64,000 nt of DNA from an uncultured Dehalococcoidia bacterium (GCA_951812795.1 OX638325.1:1822277-1886276); one strand, 5' to 3'; positions 17,732-26,352 are shown, numbered from the stretch's first letter. The notes: generated from the letters alone by a model not told the origin. Numbers and translations are program-made.

Positions 17732-18480
17732 CACGTGGCAAAGGCAGGTTCTGTATCAGCGAGGGATTGTTCCCATCGGATGGCTGAAGAGACCTGAAGC
17801 CCGGTCAACTCATACCATTCCGCCAAAAACTCTTCCGTCTCACCGGAAACGTGCATGCCATAGATCATGGCCGTGGCTATGCGGGTACCTTTGATACAAG
17901 GCGCGCCGGAGTGAATCTCCGGGTCAATCAAGACGCCATCAAGCGGTTCCCAGTTGATCGCATTGCGTGTTTCGTCGAATTCCATGCCAGTCGCGTTGAC
18001 TATTCTAGTCTCCAACAATCCCCGGAATGGCATTTGCCCGAATTCGTCTGCCGCGACCAATATTTCATCAATTTTCGTATACATATGGATCGGAACATCA
18101 ACATCCTCAGTCCAAAACGTTTTATTGGCAAAAGGGAATCGGATGCCAGTTTCAGATCGTACGTATTCGTGTGCACGGACGATTCGGCGGATTTTTATGC
18201 CGTAGCTCAAGAGCAACGCAATCATGCGAGACGTAATCAAGTGCGGGAATTCGACGAAACTCTGATTGTGCTCGAACTCGTTTTTGTGGAGATCGAAGAA
18301 ATCACGCCTACCCCAGCCAGAGATTTGCTGAGGTGACAGCGAAAGTGTGTAGCCACGTGCCGCCAAATCTGTAGCGCGCAAATATCTGGCAACGTCCTTC
18401 AAGTAGTAGATGCCTGACGGCCCTTCACCGTTGTCATCCAACTGGCGATCAATCCGTCCGTCCTCCACCGTTGCTCGCAT
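17731..18480 (-). CDS. VapB45-like antitoxin with DUF433 domain
   Basis: A 249-residue antitoxin candidate. The N-terminal 110 residues look like a MerR-type winged helix (YYLKDVARYLRATDL, then SPQQISGWGRRDFF). The C-terminal DUF433 domain is clear at about 175-240: DGVLIDPEIHSGAPCIKGTR, then IATAMIYGMHVSGETEEFLA and EWYEL. GGAGG lies 6-7 bases before the ATG. It is translationally coupled to the toxin downstream. Length and order agree with the VapB45 type. It likely represses its own operon, by family analogy. Confidence 0.8.
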   Translation of the reverse strand: MRATVEDGRIDRQLDDNGEGPSGIYYLKDVARYLRATDLAARGYTLSLSPQQISGWGRRDFFDLHKNEFEHNQSFVEFPHLITSRMIALLLSYGIKIRRIVRAHEYVRSETGIRFPFANKTFWTEDVDVPIHMYTKIDEILVAADEFGQMPFRGLLETRIVNATGMEFDETRNAINWEPLDGVLIDPEIHSGAPCIKGTRIATAMIYGMHVSGETEEFLAEWYELTGLQVSSAIRWEQSLADTEPAFAT

Positions 18481-18696
18481 CAGAACCTCCAGCTAACTCG
18501 ACGCGAAGTCACGCAATTCACGGGTTTTACAAGTACCACTGATTATAGAGTGCGAGGTCGCTATCGGGAAACTACTACGTGAACAACCTATCCACCCTCA
18601 AAGGTAGCTGGATGCCTAGTTAACCCCCCCAACTCAACGAAGACTCCCGTATCATTCCCTCAAGAATGTAAGGAGTCCCCCCGAGGAAACCACCCA

Positions 18697-19908
18697 ATGA
18701 AAATCACCGACCTCAAGTGCGCCATCATCGGCGACAACCCCATCGTCCGCATCACGACCGACGAGGGAATCGAAGGCCTCGGTCAAGCCGAATGGACCAA
18801 GCCCTATCTCAAACCCTTTGTTCTCTACTACCGAGATGCCATCCTTGGCCAAGACCCTACCGACGTCGAGCGTGTCATAAGCCGTATCCGCCGCCTAGGC
18901 AGCTTCAAGCCGTGGGGCGCTGCGGTAAGCGCTATCGAGGTTGCGTTGTGGGACATTGCCGGCAAGGCCGCTGGAGTGCCGGTATACAAGCTCCTCGGAG
19001 GCAAAGTTAGGGACAAGGTCCGCGTCTACAACGGCGGCATCCGCGTTCCTCTCAAAGGCAACGATCCCGAACACTACGCCGAAAACATGGCCGAGATGAA
19101 GGAGTTCAAAGAGGGCTTCTCCATCATCAAGCAGGGCATCTCGTTCCACTCCCAAATGGCTGCCGAAGTCCCTAACTATTTCTACGGCGAGCTGCCCAAA
19201 TACGACGGCCCGCCGCGCGGCGGCGTACGTCCACCAGTTGGCGGACCGCTGACGGAGCAAGGCTTGAAACACACCATCGCCTGCGTCGAAGCCATGAAAG
19301 ACGTCCTCGGCGACGAGGTCGGACTAGCCCTCGACTGCGGGCCAGGCATGACCGTCCACGACACCCTCCGCCTCGCCAAAGCCCTCGAACCCCTAAACGT
19401 AATGTGGCTCGAAGACACCATCACCGGCGACTACACCCCCTACGTCCTGCCCGAGCTCTTCCGCGAAGTGCAGATGCAGACCTCCACACCGATCCACACC
19501 GGCGAGCAGATCTACCTTCGCCAGAACTTCAAAGACCTCATCGAATCTAAGGCCGTCAGAGTCATTGGCCCCGACCCGCTCGACGTTGGCGGCATCGCCG
19601 AGCTCAAGTGGATCGCCGAGTTCGCCGACATGCACGGCATCATGATGGCGCCGCACGGCGTCGCCGACGGCATCATCGGAATCGCCGCGCACGTCCATCT
19701 CGCCGCAACACTCCCACGCAACTACATCGCCTTCGAGTACCCCGCCGGCAAACCCGAATGGTGGTACGACATCATGGACGGCCTACCCGACCCCATCGTC
19801 GAAAACAGCCACATCAAAGTCTGGGACACCCCCGGCCTAGGCGTCGAATTCAACGTGAAAGAAGCGAAGAAGCACCTTTCAGATGAGGATAAGGGCTTCT
19901 TCGACTAG
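18697..19908 (+). CDS. Mandelate racemase/muconate lactonizing enzyme family protein
   Basis: Enolase-superfamily enzyme of 403 residues, probably a sugar-acid dehydratase of the galactonate-dehydratase type. The N-terminal capping domain is followed by a TIM barrel. Metal ligands can be placed at Asp213 (ALDCGPG), Glu239 (MWLEDT) and Glu270 (HTGEQ), with the general base His320 (APHGV). A long insertion at about 150-185, rich in Gly/Pro, distinguishes it from the two paralogs at 56-58 kb. AAGGAG lies well upstream and GAGGAA nearer the ATG. A terminator-like hairpin follows. The exact substrate is unknown. Confidence 0.88.
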   Translation: MKITDLKCAIIGDNPIVRITTDEGIEGLGQAEWTKPYLKPFVLYYRDAILGQDPTDVERVISRIRRLGSFKPWGAAVSAIEVALWDIAGKAAGVPVYKLLGGKVRDKVRVYNGGIRVPLKGNDPEHYAENMAEMKEFKEGFSIIKQGISFHSQMAAEVPNYFYGELPKYDGPPRGGVRPPVGGPLTEQGLKHTIACVEAMKDVLGDEVGLALDCGPGMTVHDTLRLAKALEPLNVMWLEDTITGDYTPYVLPELFREVQMQTSTPIHTGEQIYLRQNFKDLIESKAVRVIGPDPLDVGGIAELKWIAEFADMHGIMMAPHGVADGIIGIAAHVHLAATLPRNYIAFEYPAGKPEWWYDIMDGLPDPIVENSHIKVWDTPGLGVEFNVKEAKKHLSDEDKGFFD

Positions 19909-19920
19909 GCGGAGCGAATC

Positions 19921-19956
19921 CCCTCTCCCTTGATGGGAGAGGGCTAGGGTGAGGGT
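19921..19956 (+). repeat. CCCTCTCCC-type hairpin repeat (possible terminator)
   Basis: A 9-bp perfect stem (19921-19929 with 19935-19943) followed by CTAGGGTGAGGG, related to the copy at 10790. It sits 13 bases after the stop codon of the enolase-superfamily gene and between convergent genes. Confidence 0.6.
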
Positions 19957-20002
19957 GATGCCCCCTCCTCAGCCAATGCCCCTGCGACATTAACGCGGGT
20001 CT

Positions 20003-20461
20003 CTAATCGTTCTGAAACACCCGCTCGAGATGGCACATCGCATCTGATATCTTTGCGCGATCTTCCGCGCTCAGGGTAGCGATGCCAACGGCAAGGCGTT
20101 CGATCTGTGAGGCCACGGCTTCACTGAACGCGTCGCGGCCAACCTCCGTGGCTCGAACGTCCACGATGCGACGATCGCGACGCGACGGCTCGCGTTCAAT
20201 GAATCCACTCTCATCCAGACCATCAAGCACCCTGGTGATCGTCGCTGGCGTAACCTGCTCCGCCTGTGCGATCTGTCCCCCGGTCGTCCCATCGCTCTCG
20301 ATGATCATACGCATCGCAGACAATCGCGCAGCTGTTAGCCGCGTTGAGTGATAACTGGGGCGTATCACTCTATGCACAATCTCCATCAGAGCGATCAACC
20401 GATCTCCCAACTCATCAGGAGATGAACCACTTGCCTCTGTCGTCTCGTCGAAGATTGACAC
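20003..20461 (-). CDS. MarR-family transcriptional regulator
   Basis: A 152-residue winged-helix regulator. LTAARLSAMRMIIESDGTT leads into the DNA-binding helix (GGQIAQAEQVTPATITRVLD), and the wing is EREPSRRDRRIVDVRATEVG. This is the standard MarR pattern (pattern D-x-R-D-R-R). It probably regulates itself and the divergent VOC gene. The start is GTG at 20461; its own promoter places transcription start within a base or two of the GTG, so the mRNA appears leaderless, and no Shine-Dalgarno is seen. Confidence 0.9.
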   Translation of the reverse strand: MSIFDETTEASGSSPDELGDRLIALMEIVHRVIRPSYHSTRLTAARLSAMRMIIESDGTTGGQIAQAEQVTPATITRVLDGLDESGFIEREPSRRDRRIVDVRATEVGRDAFSEAVASQIERLAVGIATLSAEDRAKISDAMCHLERVFQND

Positions 20462-20501
20462 ATTTACTTTATACTGCTAATATTTAGGATTGTCAAGTAA
20501 A
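20455..20501. promoter_or_regulatory. Face-to-face overlapping promoters with inverted-repeat operator
   Basis: On the + strand, TTGACA (20455-20460), a 17-base spacer and TAATAT (20478-20483) drive the VOC gene. On the - strand, TTGACA (20496-20491), a 17-base spacer and TATAAA (20473-20468) drive marR. The two promoters overlap, so polymerases would exclude each other. An inverted repeat TTTACTT (20463-20469) / AAGTAAA (20495-20501) covers both and is a candidate MarR operator. Confidence 0.75.
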
Positions 20502-20522
20502 TTATGGTGCAAGGAGCCGGAC

Positions 20523-20912
20523 ATGAGTGATGAACTAACAATCAACTCGATCTATCAGGTAAGCATCAGCGCTGATGATCTAGACGCGGCCGTCGATTTC
20601 TATCGCGACAAGCTTGGAATGACGTTCATCGGGCAGTTCCCTCCCGGGTTGGCCATATTTAACTGCGACGGCGTGCATCTAATGCTGTCAGCAATTCCTG
20701 GCGAAGCGTCTACCGGGAGTAGCGTCATCTACTTCAACGTTCCGGACATCCAAGTCGGCTACGAAACTCTCAAAAAACGCGGTGTCGAATTTAGCAGCGA
20801 GCCCCATGTCATCCACTCGACGGACAACTACGAGCTTTGGATGGCGTTTTTCAAAGACCAGAATGGAAACACGATGGCTATCGCAGACGAACGCGGAGAG
20901 CTAGGCCCTTAA
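20523..20912 (+). CDS. VOC-superfamily (glyoxalase/bleomycin-resistance-like) protein
   Basis: A 129-residue VOC protein: INSIYQVSISADDLDAAVDF and YRDKLGM give the first module, and YELWMAFFKDQNGNTMAI the last strand with the conserved DxxGN pattern. The ATG at 20523 has AAGGAG 6 bases upstream, which decides against an in-frame upstream start at 20490. It is divergent from marR and shares its control region, so it is likely the MarR target and might act on the inducing compound. Substrate unknown. Confidence 0.85.
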   Translation: MSDELTINSIYQVSISADDLDAAVDFYRDKLGMTFIGQFPPGLAIFNCDGVHLMLSAIPGEASTGSSVIYFNVPDIQVGYETLKKRGVEFSSEPHVIHSTDNYELWMAFFKDQNGNTMAIADERGELGP

Positions 20913-20983
20913 GGCACGTGTCCGTTAGGTCCAGTACCTTATGCGATCCGATCATCCAATGCGCCAATGCCATCGCACACTAG

Positions 20984-21013
20984 GACAAAGACTTCTTCGA
21001 CTAGGAAGCGAAT
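20984..21013 (+). pseudogene. Short relic similar to the 3' end of the 18697-19908 gene
   Basis: The string around GACTTCTTCGACTAGGAAGC matches the last codons and stop of the enolase-superfamily gene (GGCTTCTTCGACTAGGCGGA at 19889-19914 region) with few changes. It suggests that a second copy once ended here and was deleted. Too short for certainty. Confidence 0.35.
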
Positions 21014-21025
21014 ATTCGACGTCGC

Positions 21026-21466
21026 TTAAACCCTAGCGTCTTGGCGGTCGAATGGCCCGTCCCATTCCAATATCGATCTGTCCGCGGTCAACAACATGGC
21101 GCCCGAACATATTGCGGTCGCTACGATCAAACGATCCGCAGGGTCACCGTGCTGATAAGGCAACAACCCCGCTGTCAGTCCAATCTCGCCGTCAACCTCA
21201 ATTTCGATCAAACCTCGATTAAGAAGATCCATCCGCCAGTCGGCTAATTCCTCGCTAAGGACATACCTACCCTTCTGAATCAGCATTCCCATCTCCCAGA
21301 ACGAAATCGCAGACACGAATGCTTCGCGTGCAAGTAACGCTCTATCTAACGCATGACGCGCGCCCTCTCCCAGCCTAACATCCGCCGAACGGTACCATAC
21401 AAGAGTATGAGTGTCGAGAAGTATCAGAACAAATCCTCGTCGGCTCTCTCCGGATTCGAATACCAC
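21026..21466 (-). CDS. VapC-family PIN toxin (Phd-paired), probable CTG start
   Basis: A PIN-domain toxin: LILLDTHTLVWYRS carries the first Asp, SAISFWEMGMLIQKG the next acidic site, and HGDPADRLIVATAICSG then LTADRSILEW the last ones. The frame is open to a GTG at 21466, but that start has no ribosome site and adds 13 residues not seen in VapC. A CTG at 21427 overlaps the antitoxin TGA as CTGA, the same 4-base geometry as the other modules, with GACGAGGA about 8 bases before it; it would give the expected (M)ILLDTHTLVW start. Annotated to the longest frame. Confidence 0.82.
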   Translation of the reverse strand: MVFESGESRRGFVLILLDTHTLVWYRSADVRLGEGARHALDRALLAREAFVSAISFWEMGMLIQKGRYVLSEELADWRMDLLNRGLIEIEVDGEIGLTAGLLPYQHGDPADRLIVATAICSGAMLLTADRSILEWDGPFDRQDARV

Positions 21467-21675
21467 TCCGGCGGCATCGGCGAGACGACGTCCCCCAAGA
21501 TCTTGATCTTGCCCTTGTCGACTCCATACATCGACTTCGGGCGTTCAACGATCGGAACAACTCTGACCATTGGAACGCCGTGCTTCGTCACGGTAACCTG
21601 TTCGCCAGTCTCAGAAACCTCGTCAATAATCTTCAGACACTTTGCCTTGAATTCGGATGCCATGAATTCCCGCAT
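21424..21675 (-). CDS. Phd/YefM-family antitoxin
   Basis: An 83-residue antitoxin. The N-terminal MASEFKAKCLKIIDEVSETG, followed by EQVTVTKHGVPMVRVVPI, is the Phd/YefM DNA-binding fold (helix plus strands); the C-terminal acidic tail (WYSNPERADEDLF) should bind the toxin. ATG 21675 has GGGAGG 6 bases upstream. It is the first gene of the module, and a clear promoter with two tandem 12-bp palindromes lies just before it. Confidence 0.87.
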   Translation of the reverse strand: MREFMASEFKAKCLKIIDEVSETGEQVTVTKHGVPMVRVVPIVERPKSMYGVDKGKIKILGDVVSPMPPEWYSNPERADEDLF

Positions 21676-21699
21676 CGTGCACCTCCCTAAGTAACAACA

Positions 21700-21728
21700 A
21701 TTATGACTATGGTCATGACTATAGTCAA
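21700..21728 (-). promoter_or_regulatory. Antitoxin promoter with tandem palindromic operators
   Basis: Reading the minus strand, TTGACT (21728-21723), a 17-base spacer and CATAAT (21705-21700) form a good sigma-70-type promoter. TGACTATAGTCA (21716-21727, perfect palindrome) and TGACTATGGTCA (21704-21715, one mismatch) lie side by side over it. This matches the paired-site autoregulation known for Phd-type antitoxins. Confidence 0.75.
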
Positions 21729-21761
21729 TTAAACTTGGGGACCACTTTCAATTGACGCTCG

Positions 21762-22613
21762 CTACTCCATACCCCGCCAATACCGCCGACCTTCCCACCT
21801 AACCATCGTCCCCCAACCCGGCGGACTCAAATGGCTCCCCAAAACCGTAATCCCCTCATTCTCCGTACGATCTAGCACCTCGTGCCGAACCTTCATCGCC
21901 TCAGCCGGATCCGTGTCCAGCGCAAAAGGTAAGTCAGTGTCCGTAGCATGCATCGGGTTGATCAAGATATCGCCCACAAACAACGCCCGTTCCTTGCCCG
22001 ACGCCAACATTAACGCCATGTGCCCCGGCGTATGCCCCGGCGTCGGAACCGCCGTCACCCCCGGCGCAAGCTCCGTCCGGCCATCCATCAGATCCAATAC
22101 ACCGATCTCTTCCAGCGGAATCACGCTCCGCTCGATCGGCTCCATACCAAATTCGCTGTCGTCACCAGGAACCGTGAAGTGATCCCAATCCGCTCGATGA
22201 ACCGTGTACCGGGCGTTCGGAAATACCGGCACATCTTTCGTCGCCGGATCGATGTTCCAACCCACATGGTCTGCATGAAGATGCGACATGAATACCGTAT
22301 CGATCTCGTCAGTCTTCACACCTTTGCGCACAAAATCATCCATCAGCTCCGCCGAAGTCTCGGAGCCCAACATCTTCCCATGCGGACCAAATCCGGTGTC
22401 CGCGATCACATTCTTTCCTCCAGAACCCATCACAAATACACCGAGATTCATTAGGAAGTGCTGACCCGAAAAACACTCTGGAAACATCTCGTAGTAGTGC
22501 GACCAATGCTCCAACGGAGTATCCGGAAACATCAACCTAGGGTCGAACTGCACACTCCCGTCGCTAAGCGACGTAACCCGAATATCCCCAACGTTCAGAA
22601 CCGAATCTGCCAC
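21762..22613 (-). CDS. MBL-fold metallo-hydrolase
   Basis: A 283-residue metallo-beta-lactamase-fold hydrolase. The metal motif is MSHLHADHVGWN (HxHxDH), with a second His in PTPGHTPGHM and an Asp in ALFVGDILINPMH. The pattern resembles quorum-quenching lactonases and related hydrolases, but the substrate is unknown. The start is GTG (22613), 4 bases after the stop of an upstream paralog, so the two are co-translated. The two proteins are similar over their full length. Confidence 0.88.
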   Translation of the reverse strand: MADSVLNVGDIRVTSLSDGSVQFDPRLMFPDTPLEHWSHYYEMFPECFSGQHFLMNLGVFVMGSGGKNVIADTGFGPHGKMLGSETSAELMDDFVRKGVKTDEIDTVFMSHLHADHVGWNIDPATKDVPVFPNARYTVHRADWDHFTVPGDDSEFGMEPIERSVIPLEEIGVLDLMDGRTELAPGVTAVPTPGHTPGHMALMLASGKERALFVGDILINPMHATDTDLPFALDTDPAEAMKVRHEVLDRTENEGITVLGSHLSPPGWGTMVRWEGRRYWRGME

Positions 22614-22617
22614 GAGT

Positions 22618-23466
22618 TCATAATCCTCTCCAGTAGCGCTTGCCTTGCCATCGCACGATCATCCCCCAGCCCGGTGGACTGAGATGGCTGCCCAAGACGA
22701 TCATCTCATCGCGCTCAGCCGTATCCAACAGGTGGTGACGCGTCTTAATACCTTGCTCCTTGTCCGTGTCCGGCCAATACGTCAGCTCAGTATCCGTCGC
22801 ATGCATCGGAGAACCCAGAACATCGCCGATCATCAACGCCCGCTCACGCCCTGACGAAATCAAGAGGCTCATATGCCCCGGAGTATGCCCCGGCGTGTGA
22901 ATCGCCGTAATCCCCGGCGCCAGTTCAGTCTCGCCCTCCATCAGATCCAACACCCCCGCTTCATCCAATGGAATCGCGCTCCGCTTCACCGCATCGCCAC
23001 GAAAATCCGCCAGAACCTCCTCAGAAGTAAAGTGCTCCCAATCCGCACGATGAACCCTATAACGAGCATTCTCAAACGTCGGTTTTGACAGATCTTCGGG
23101 CCGAGTGTTCCATCCCACATGGTCCCCATGCAGATGCGTCAGGAACACAGTGTCGACCTCATCCGTCCCGATCCCCTTACGTTCAAAATCATTCATCAAA
23201 TCCGCCGGTGTATCCGCGCCCAGCATCTGACCATGCGGCCCGAACCCCGTATCGGCCACCAACGTCTTGCCCGCCGAACGCATCACAAACACACCCAGAT
23301 TCAACAAGAAATACGGCCTGGAAAAATACTCCGGGAAGATGTCGTAATACTGCTCCCAATGCTCCAGAGGCGTTTCAGGAAACGTGATCCGAGGATCAAA
23401 CACCACTCGCCCATCGCTCAGCGAGGTGATGGCAACATCACCAACATTCAAGACATCTTTTGACAT
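22618..23466 (-). CDS. MBL-fold metallo-hydrolase (tandem paralog)
   Basis: A 282-residue paralog of the next gene. It has LTHLHGDHVGWNTRPED (HxHxDH), HTPGHTPGHMSLL and ALMIGDVLGSPMH. The N-terminal part, DVLNVGDVAITSLSDGRVVF, is nearly the same as that of its partner. Duplication followed by divergence would allow two related substrates. It is the first gene of the pair. Confidence 0.88.
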   Translation of the reverse strand: MSKDVLNVGDVAITSLSDGRVVFDPRITFPETPLEHWEQYYDIFPEYFSRPYFLLNLGVFVMRSAGKTLVADTGFGPHGQMLGADTPADLMNDFERKGIGTDEVDTVFLTHLHGDHVGWNTRPEDLSKPTFENARYRVHRADWEHFTSEEVLADFRGDAVKRSAIPLDEAGVLDLMEGETELAPGITAIHTPGHTPGHMSLLISSGRERALMIGDVLGSPMHATDTELTYWPDTDKEQGIKTRHHLLDTAERDEMIVLGSHLSPPGWGMIVRWQGKRYWRGL

Positions 23467-23530
23467 TGCTACAGTTTAGCAACTGGGGCCGTAGCAACCC
23501 GCGTGCCTCGATCATGATCAGATCCCTGAA

Positions 23531-24262
23531 CTAACCGCGCCGAGCGACAGTAATAATCTCCGGACTCGCGCTCGTCAACGACTGACGGTCCCAGTCCCCG
23601 TACTGCTCCTCAACCACCAAACCGGCACCGGCAAGGAAACCGCCGAGTTTCTCTTGGGAAAGAAACCTCAACGTGCTCCTGCTGACCTGTGGTCGATCCC
23701 AACTCGCGCTCGAGAACGTAGCTGTAAACGAGACAACATCCCGGATAACCGGGGTCGCGACTTGGTGCGCCATCGTCACCATGCTGCCATCATGTTCGAC
23801 CGTCACCGCATTCTCCGGAACCCAGTCCTCCCACCCCCTCGCCCGCGGGTTCCGCGTCTCAAACACGAACCGCCCGCCAACCGTCAATGCCGAACGAATC
23901 GCCACCAGCGCGGCTCGGATCTCGTCATCATCGACCAGCACTTGAAACGCGTGACCAGTCATCACGATCAGTTCAAACTCCCGCTCCCAATCAACCGATG
24001 CAAGGTCGCCATTAACCCACTCCACATCTTCTTGATTGCGTGCCTGATCGAGCATCGCGTCAGCCGGGTCTAGACCGCAGAGCCGTCCTGTGTGCCCCGA
24101 CCTCTTCGCCAAGCGTAGTAGCTCCCCAGTCCCGCAACCGACATCCAATACGCGGGGCGCAGACATCACCAATGGAAGGTAGAAACCGAAGTCTCGCCGC
24201 CCGACGCAGAAGGTGTCGTACAACTCCGCGAGCGTGGGCTCTGTAAATAGCCGATCGACCAC
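23531..24262 (-). CDS. Class I SAM-dependent methyltransferase
   Basis: A 243-residue methyltransferase. Motif I is PRVLDVGCGTGELLRLAKRS (about residues 41-60), motif II is LCGLDPADAMLDQAR and the motif after it is VEWVNGDLASVDW. C-terminal strands follow as usual. It is closest in pattern to small-molecule or ubiquinone-type methyltransferases, but the substrate cannot be told. The start is taken as GTG 24262, 13 bases after the lipoprotein gene; the frame stays open upstream, but only with shadow sequence. Confidence 0.8.
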   Translation of the reverse strand: MVDRLFTEPTLAELYDTFCVGRRDFGFYLPLVMSAPRVLDVGCGTGELLRLAKRSGHTGRLCGLDPADAMLDQARNQEDVEWVNGDLASVDWEREFELIVMTGHAFQVLVDDDEIRAALVAIRSALTVGGRFVFETRNPRARGWEDWVPENAVTVEHDGSMVTMAHQVATPVIRDVVSFTATFSSASWDRPQVSRSTLRFLSQEKLGGFLAGAGLVVEEQYGDWDRQSLTSASPEIITVARRG

Positions 24263-24275
24263 CGTCGAGCCAGCC

Positions 24276-26201
24276 TTACTGCCCGGCGAGACAATCCGCG
24301 GAGTTCGCCACCGCCTCGTCGAATGCCGGGTTGACGGTGGCCAGTCCGGATGCGTACAGCGACTGGTCAACCTTGTCGAGAATGCACATCGCCGACGTGT
24401 CGGTAATCTCAGCACCGTCAGGAATGCCCGACAACTCGATCCCGCACGTTTGCGATCCGAAGAGCAGTGCTACGAAGTCGCCAGCCTTTGCTGAGTTACG
24501 CGAACCGATCTGAGTAAACGCCCGAACAGATGTCTGGGATGGCTGGTCGGCATTGTCGAGTTCTTCGAGCAGACACGACAGTTCAGTGTTTTCAACATTG
24601 CCAAGGCTCGTCGGCAAGTTGAGGAAATCGGTAGGCGTACCGCAATCGCTGAATGTTGAGGCGGCCTCAAAATGCTCCTCGTTCGTCGGTACCCAAATTC
24701 GATCGAGGAACACTTCGCCAAACCTAACCACGCCCAACTCGTCGACCGCACAACTAGCGGCATCTTCCGTCATCATGGAGCCGTCCTCCATCTGATGTCC
24801 CGCTTCGCCTTGTCGGCATTTGATGTCAGCAATCATGAACGGCGTGAAATTGGTGAAGAACGAATCCATGGCCGCGCTGTCGGTGGTGTCGGGCTGCACG
24901 ACGGGCGCGAAATAGCTCGCAGCACCAAGCTCATCAACCATGCATTCTTGGACATCGATGAAAGTCTTGCCAGAGCCGATCGGAGTTCGGCCCGGTTGAT
25001 TGGCGAACAAGGCCTTCTCGAACTCGTCTCGCTCCTCCTGGTCGAGGCAGAAATGAGCTGTGATCCACTGCTCGGAAACCTCGGTAGCGTCGAAGATGCC
25101 GAATAACGGTTTGAGGGTCGGATTTTCCAATGTTTCGCCGATGCATGACAAGGTGTCAGACGACAAGTCCGCACCAATGATGTTGATCCTACCGGCCGCG
25201 ATATTGCGCGTCGTGGTGTCACTGAGGCACTCATCGAAATGCACGAGGAGGTTGGTCGGTGGTTGCGAGCCAACGGTGAAGACCTGCGCGAGGTGCTCGG
25301 GACCGCCGGCATAAGCCGTCATACACGTCACTTCTCCCACCGGGAGCGCTCGCAAAAAGCCCTCGACATCGTTCACATAGTCCACGAGGACGGGATCGAA
25401 ACCCGCCGCGTCGGCGTCGAATTCTCGCGCCTCCACAGTCGCTTGGGCCAACAAATCGTCGGCTACCTGCGTCGCCGCAATATTTGCGGCTTCGGGATCG
25501 GTTCCGTTGATCAAGATGACGTCGAAAATCAAAGTCGCGTTGCCCGGAATTACCGGTGGCGATCCCGCCGCGCCGTATGCCAAATCCGGCGGTATCACGA
25601 CCCGTCGTCTCTCGCCAACTTTCATCTGCGTAATCGTCATCTGCCAACCCGGTATCACCGCGTTGACTGGGAAAACGGCCGGCTCCGACCGCGTATACGA
25701 GCTGTCAAAAATGCACCCGTCGTCGAGCCAACCCGTGTACTGAACATCAACCTCCCACGTCAGCTTCGGCGTAGCGCCTTCGCCCTCCTTTAAGGTGACG
25801 AATTGCAGACCGTTGGCGTCCGTCGAGTAGTCGCTTTCAACGACCTCGTCAAATTGCGGCGCTTGAGTCGGATATGCGTTGTTCAAGCAGGTCGAGCCCC
25901 ACTCGTCGAACGCCGTCGCAAGCACGTCATCTTTCGTTATCTCGCCGTTACTTGCCGACGTTTCGTTGGCCATATCGATCGTCGGCTCTGGCATCGCCGG
26001 CGGTGCCGTCGCTTCCGGCGTGGGAGCAATTGTCGGCGAAGGCAACGCGGCGGTCGGTTCTTCTTCACTGGAACAGCCTATGGTTAAAACCAAGATCGAG
26101 GAAAGAGCCAATGCGGCGACCACGAGGCCGAGACGGCCGGTGAGCAACAAATGAACGGGCAGTGAGAACCTTGAGGCGCGCGATAACTCGGTACTAGACA
26201 A
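24276..26201 (-). CDS. Lipoprotein with FKBP-type peptidyl-prolyl isomerase domain and Cys-repeat region
   Basis: A secreted, lipid-anchored protein. After a hydrophobic segment the lipobox is VLTIGCSSEEE, so the mature protein starts at that Cys. A Pro/Thr-rich linker follows, then a complete FKBP domain (DVQYTGWLDDGCIFDSSYTR; FPVNAVIPGWQMTITQMKVG; ERRRVVIPPDLAYGAAGSPP). The remaining 330 residues contain about five modules, each with a C-x-x-x-(E/D)-x-(L/V) element (SCIGETL, ECMVDEL, SCAVDEL, SCLLEEL, MCILDKV). The start is uncertain: TTG at 26201 is used here, TTG at 26150 would give a more standard 25-residue signal peptide, and a GTG lies at 26345. Confidence 0.8.
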   Translation of the reverse strand: MSSTELSRASRFSLPVHLLLTGRLGLVVAALALSSILVLTIGCSSEEEPTAALPSPTIAPTPEATAPPAMPEPTIDMANETSASNGEITKDDVLATAFDEWGSTCLNNAYPTQAPQFDEVVESDYSTDANGLQFVTLKEGEGATPKLTWEVDVQYTGWLDDGCIFDSSYTRSEPAVFPVNAVIPGWQMTITQMKVGERRRVVIPPDLAYGAAGSPPVIPGNATLIFDVILINGTDPEAANIAATQVADDLLAQATVEAREFDADAAGFDPVLVDYVNDVEGFLRALPVGEVTCMTAYAGGPEHLAQVFTVGSQPPTNLLVHFDECLSDTTTRNIAAGRINIIGADLSSDTLSCIGETLENPTLKPLFGIFDATEVSEQWITAHFCLDQEERDEFEKALFANQPGRTPIGSGKTFIDVQECMVDELGAASYFAPVVQPDTTDSAAMDSFFTNFTPFMIADIKCRQGEAGHQMEDGSMMTEDAASCAVDELGVVRFGEVFLDRIWVPTNEEHFEAASTFSDCGTPTDFLNLPTSLGNVENTELSCLLEELDNADQPSQTSVRAFTQIGSRNSAKAGDFVALLFGSQTCGIELSGIPDGAEITDTSAMCILDKVDQSLYASGLATVNPAFDEAVANSADCLAGQ

Positions 26202-26352
26202 TTTGGGACGGCTCGGACATTGGGATCGATTGACGGACTGTGTAGCGGATCGAATCAGCGCCAAGCCGCGAACGCGCAGTCGCTCAATTCTACAAAATCC
26301 GCCTTTTACTACCTTTGGGATGCACGCGTCGGCGCGCCTACCCACATCACCC

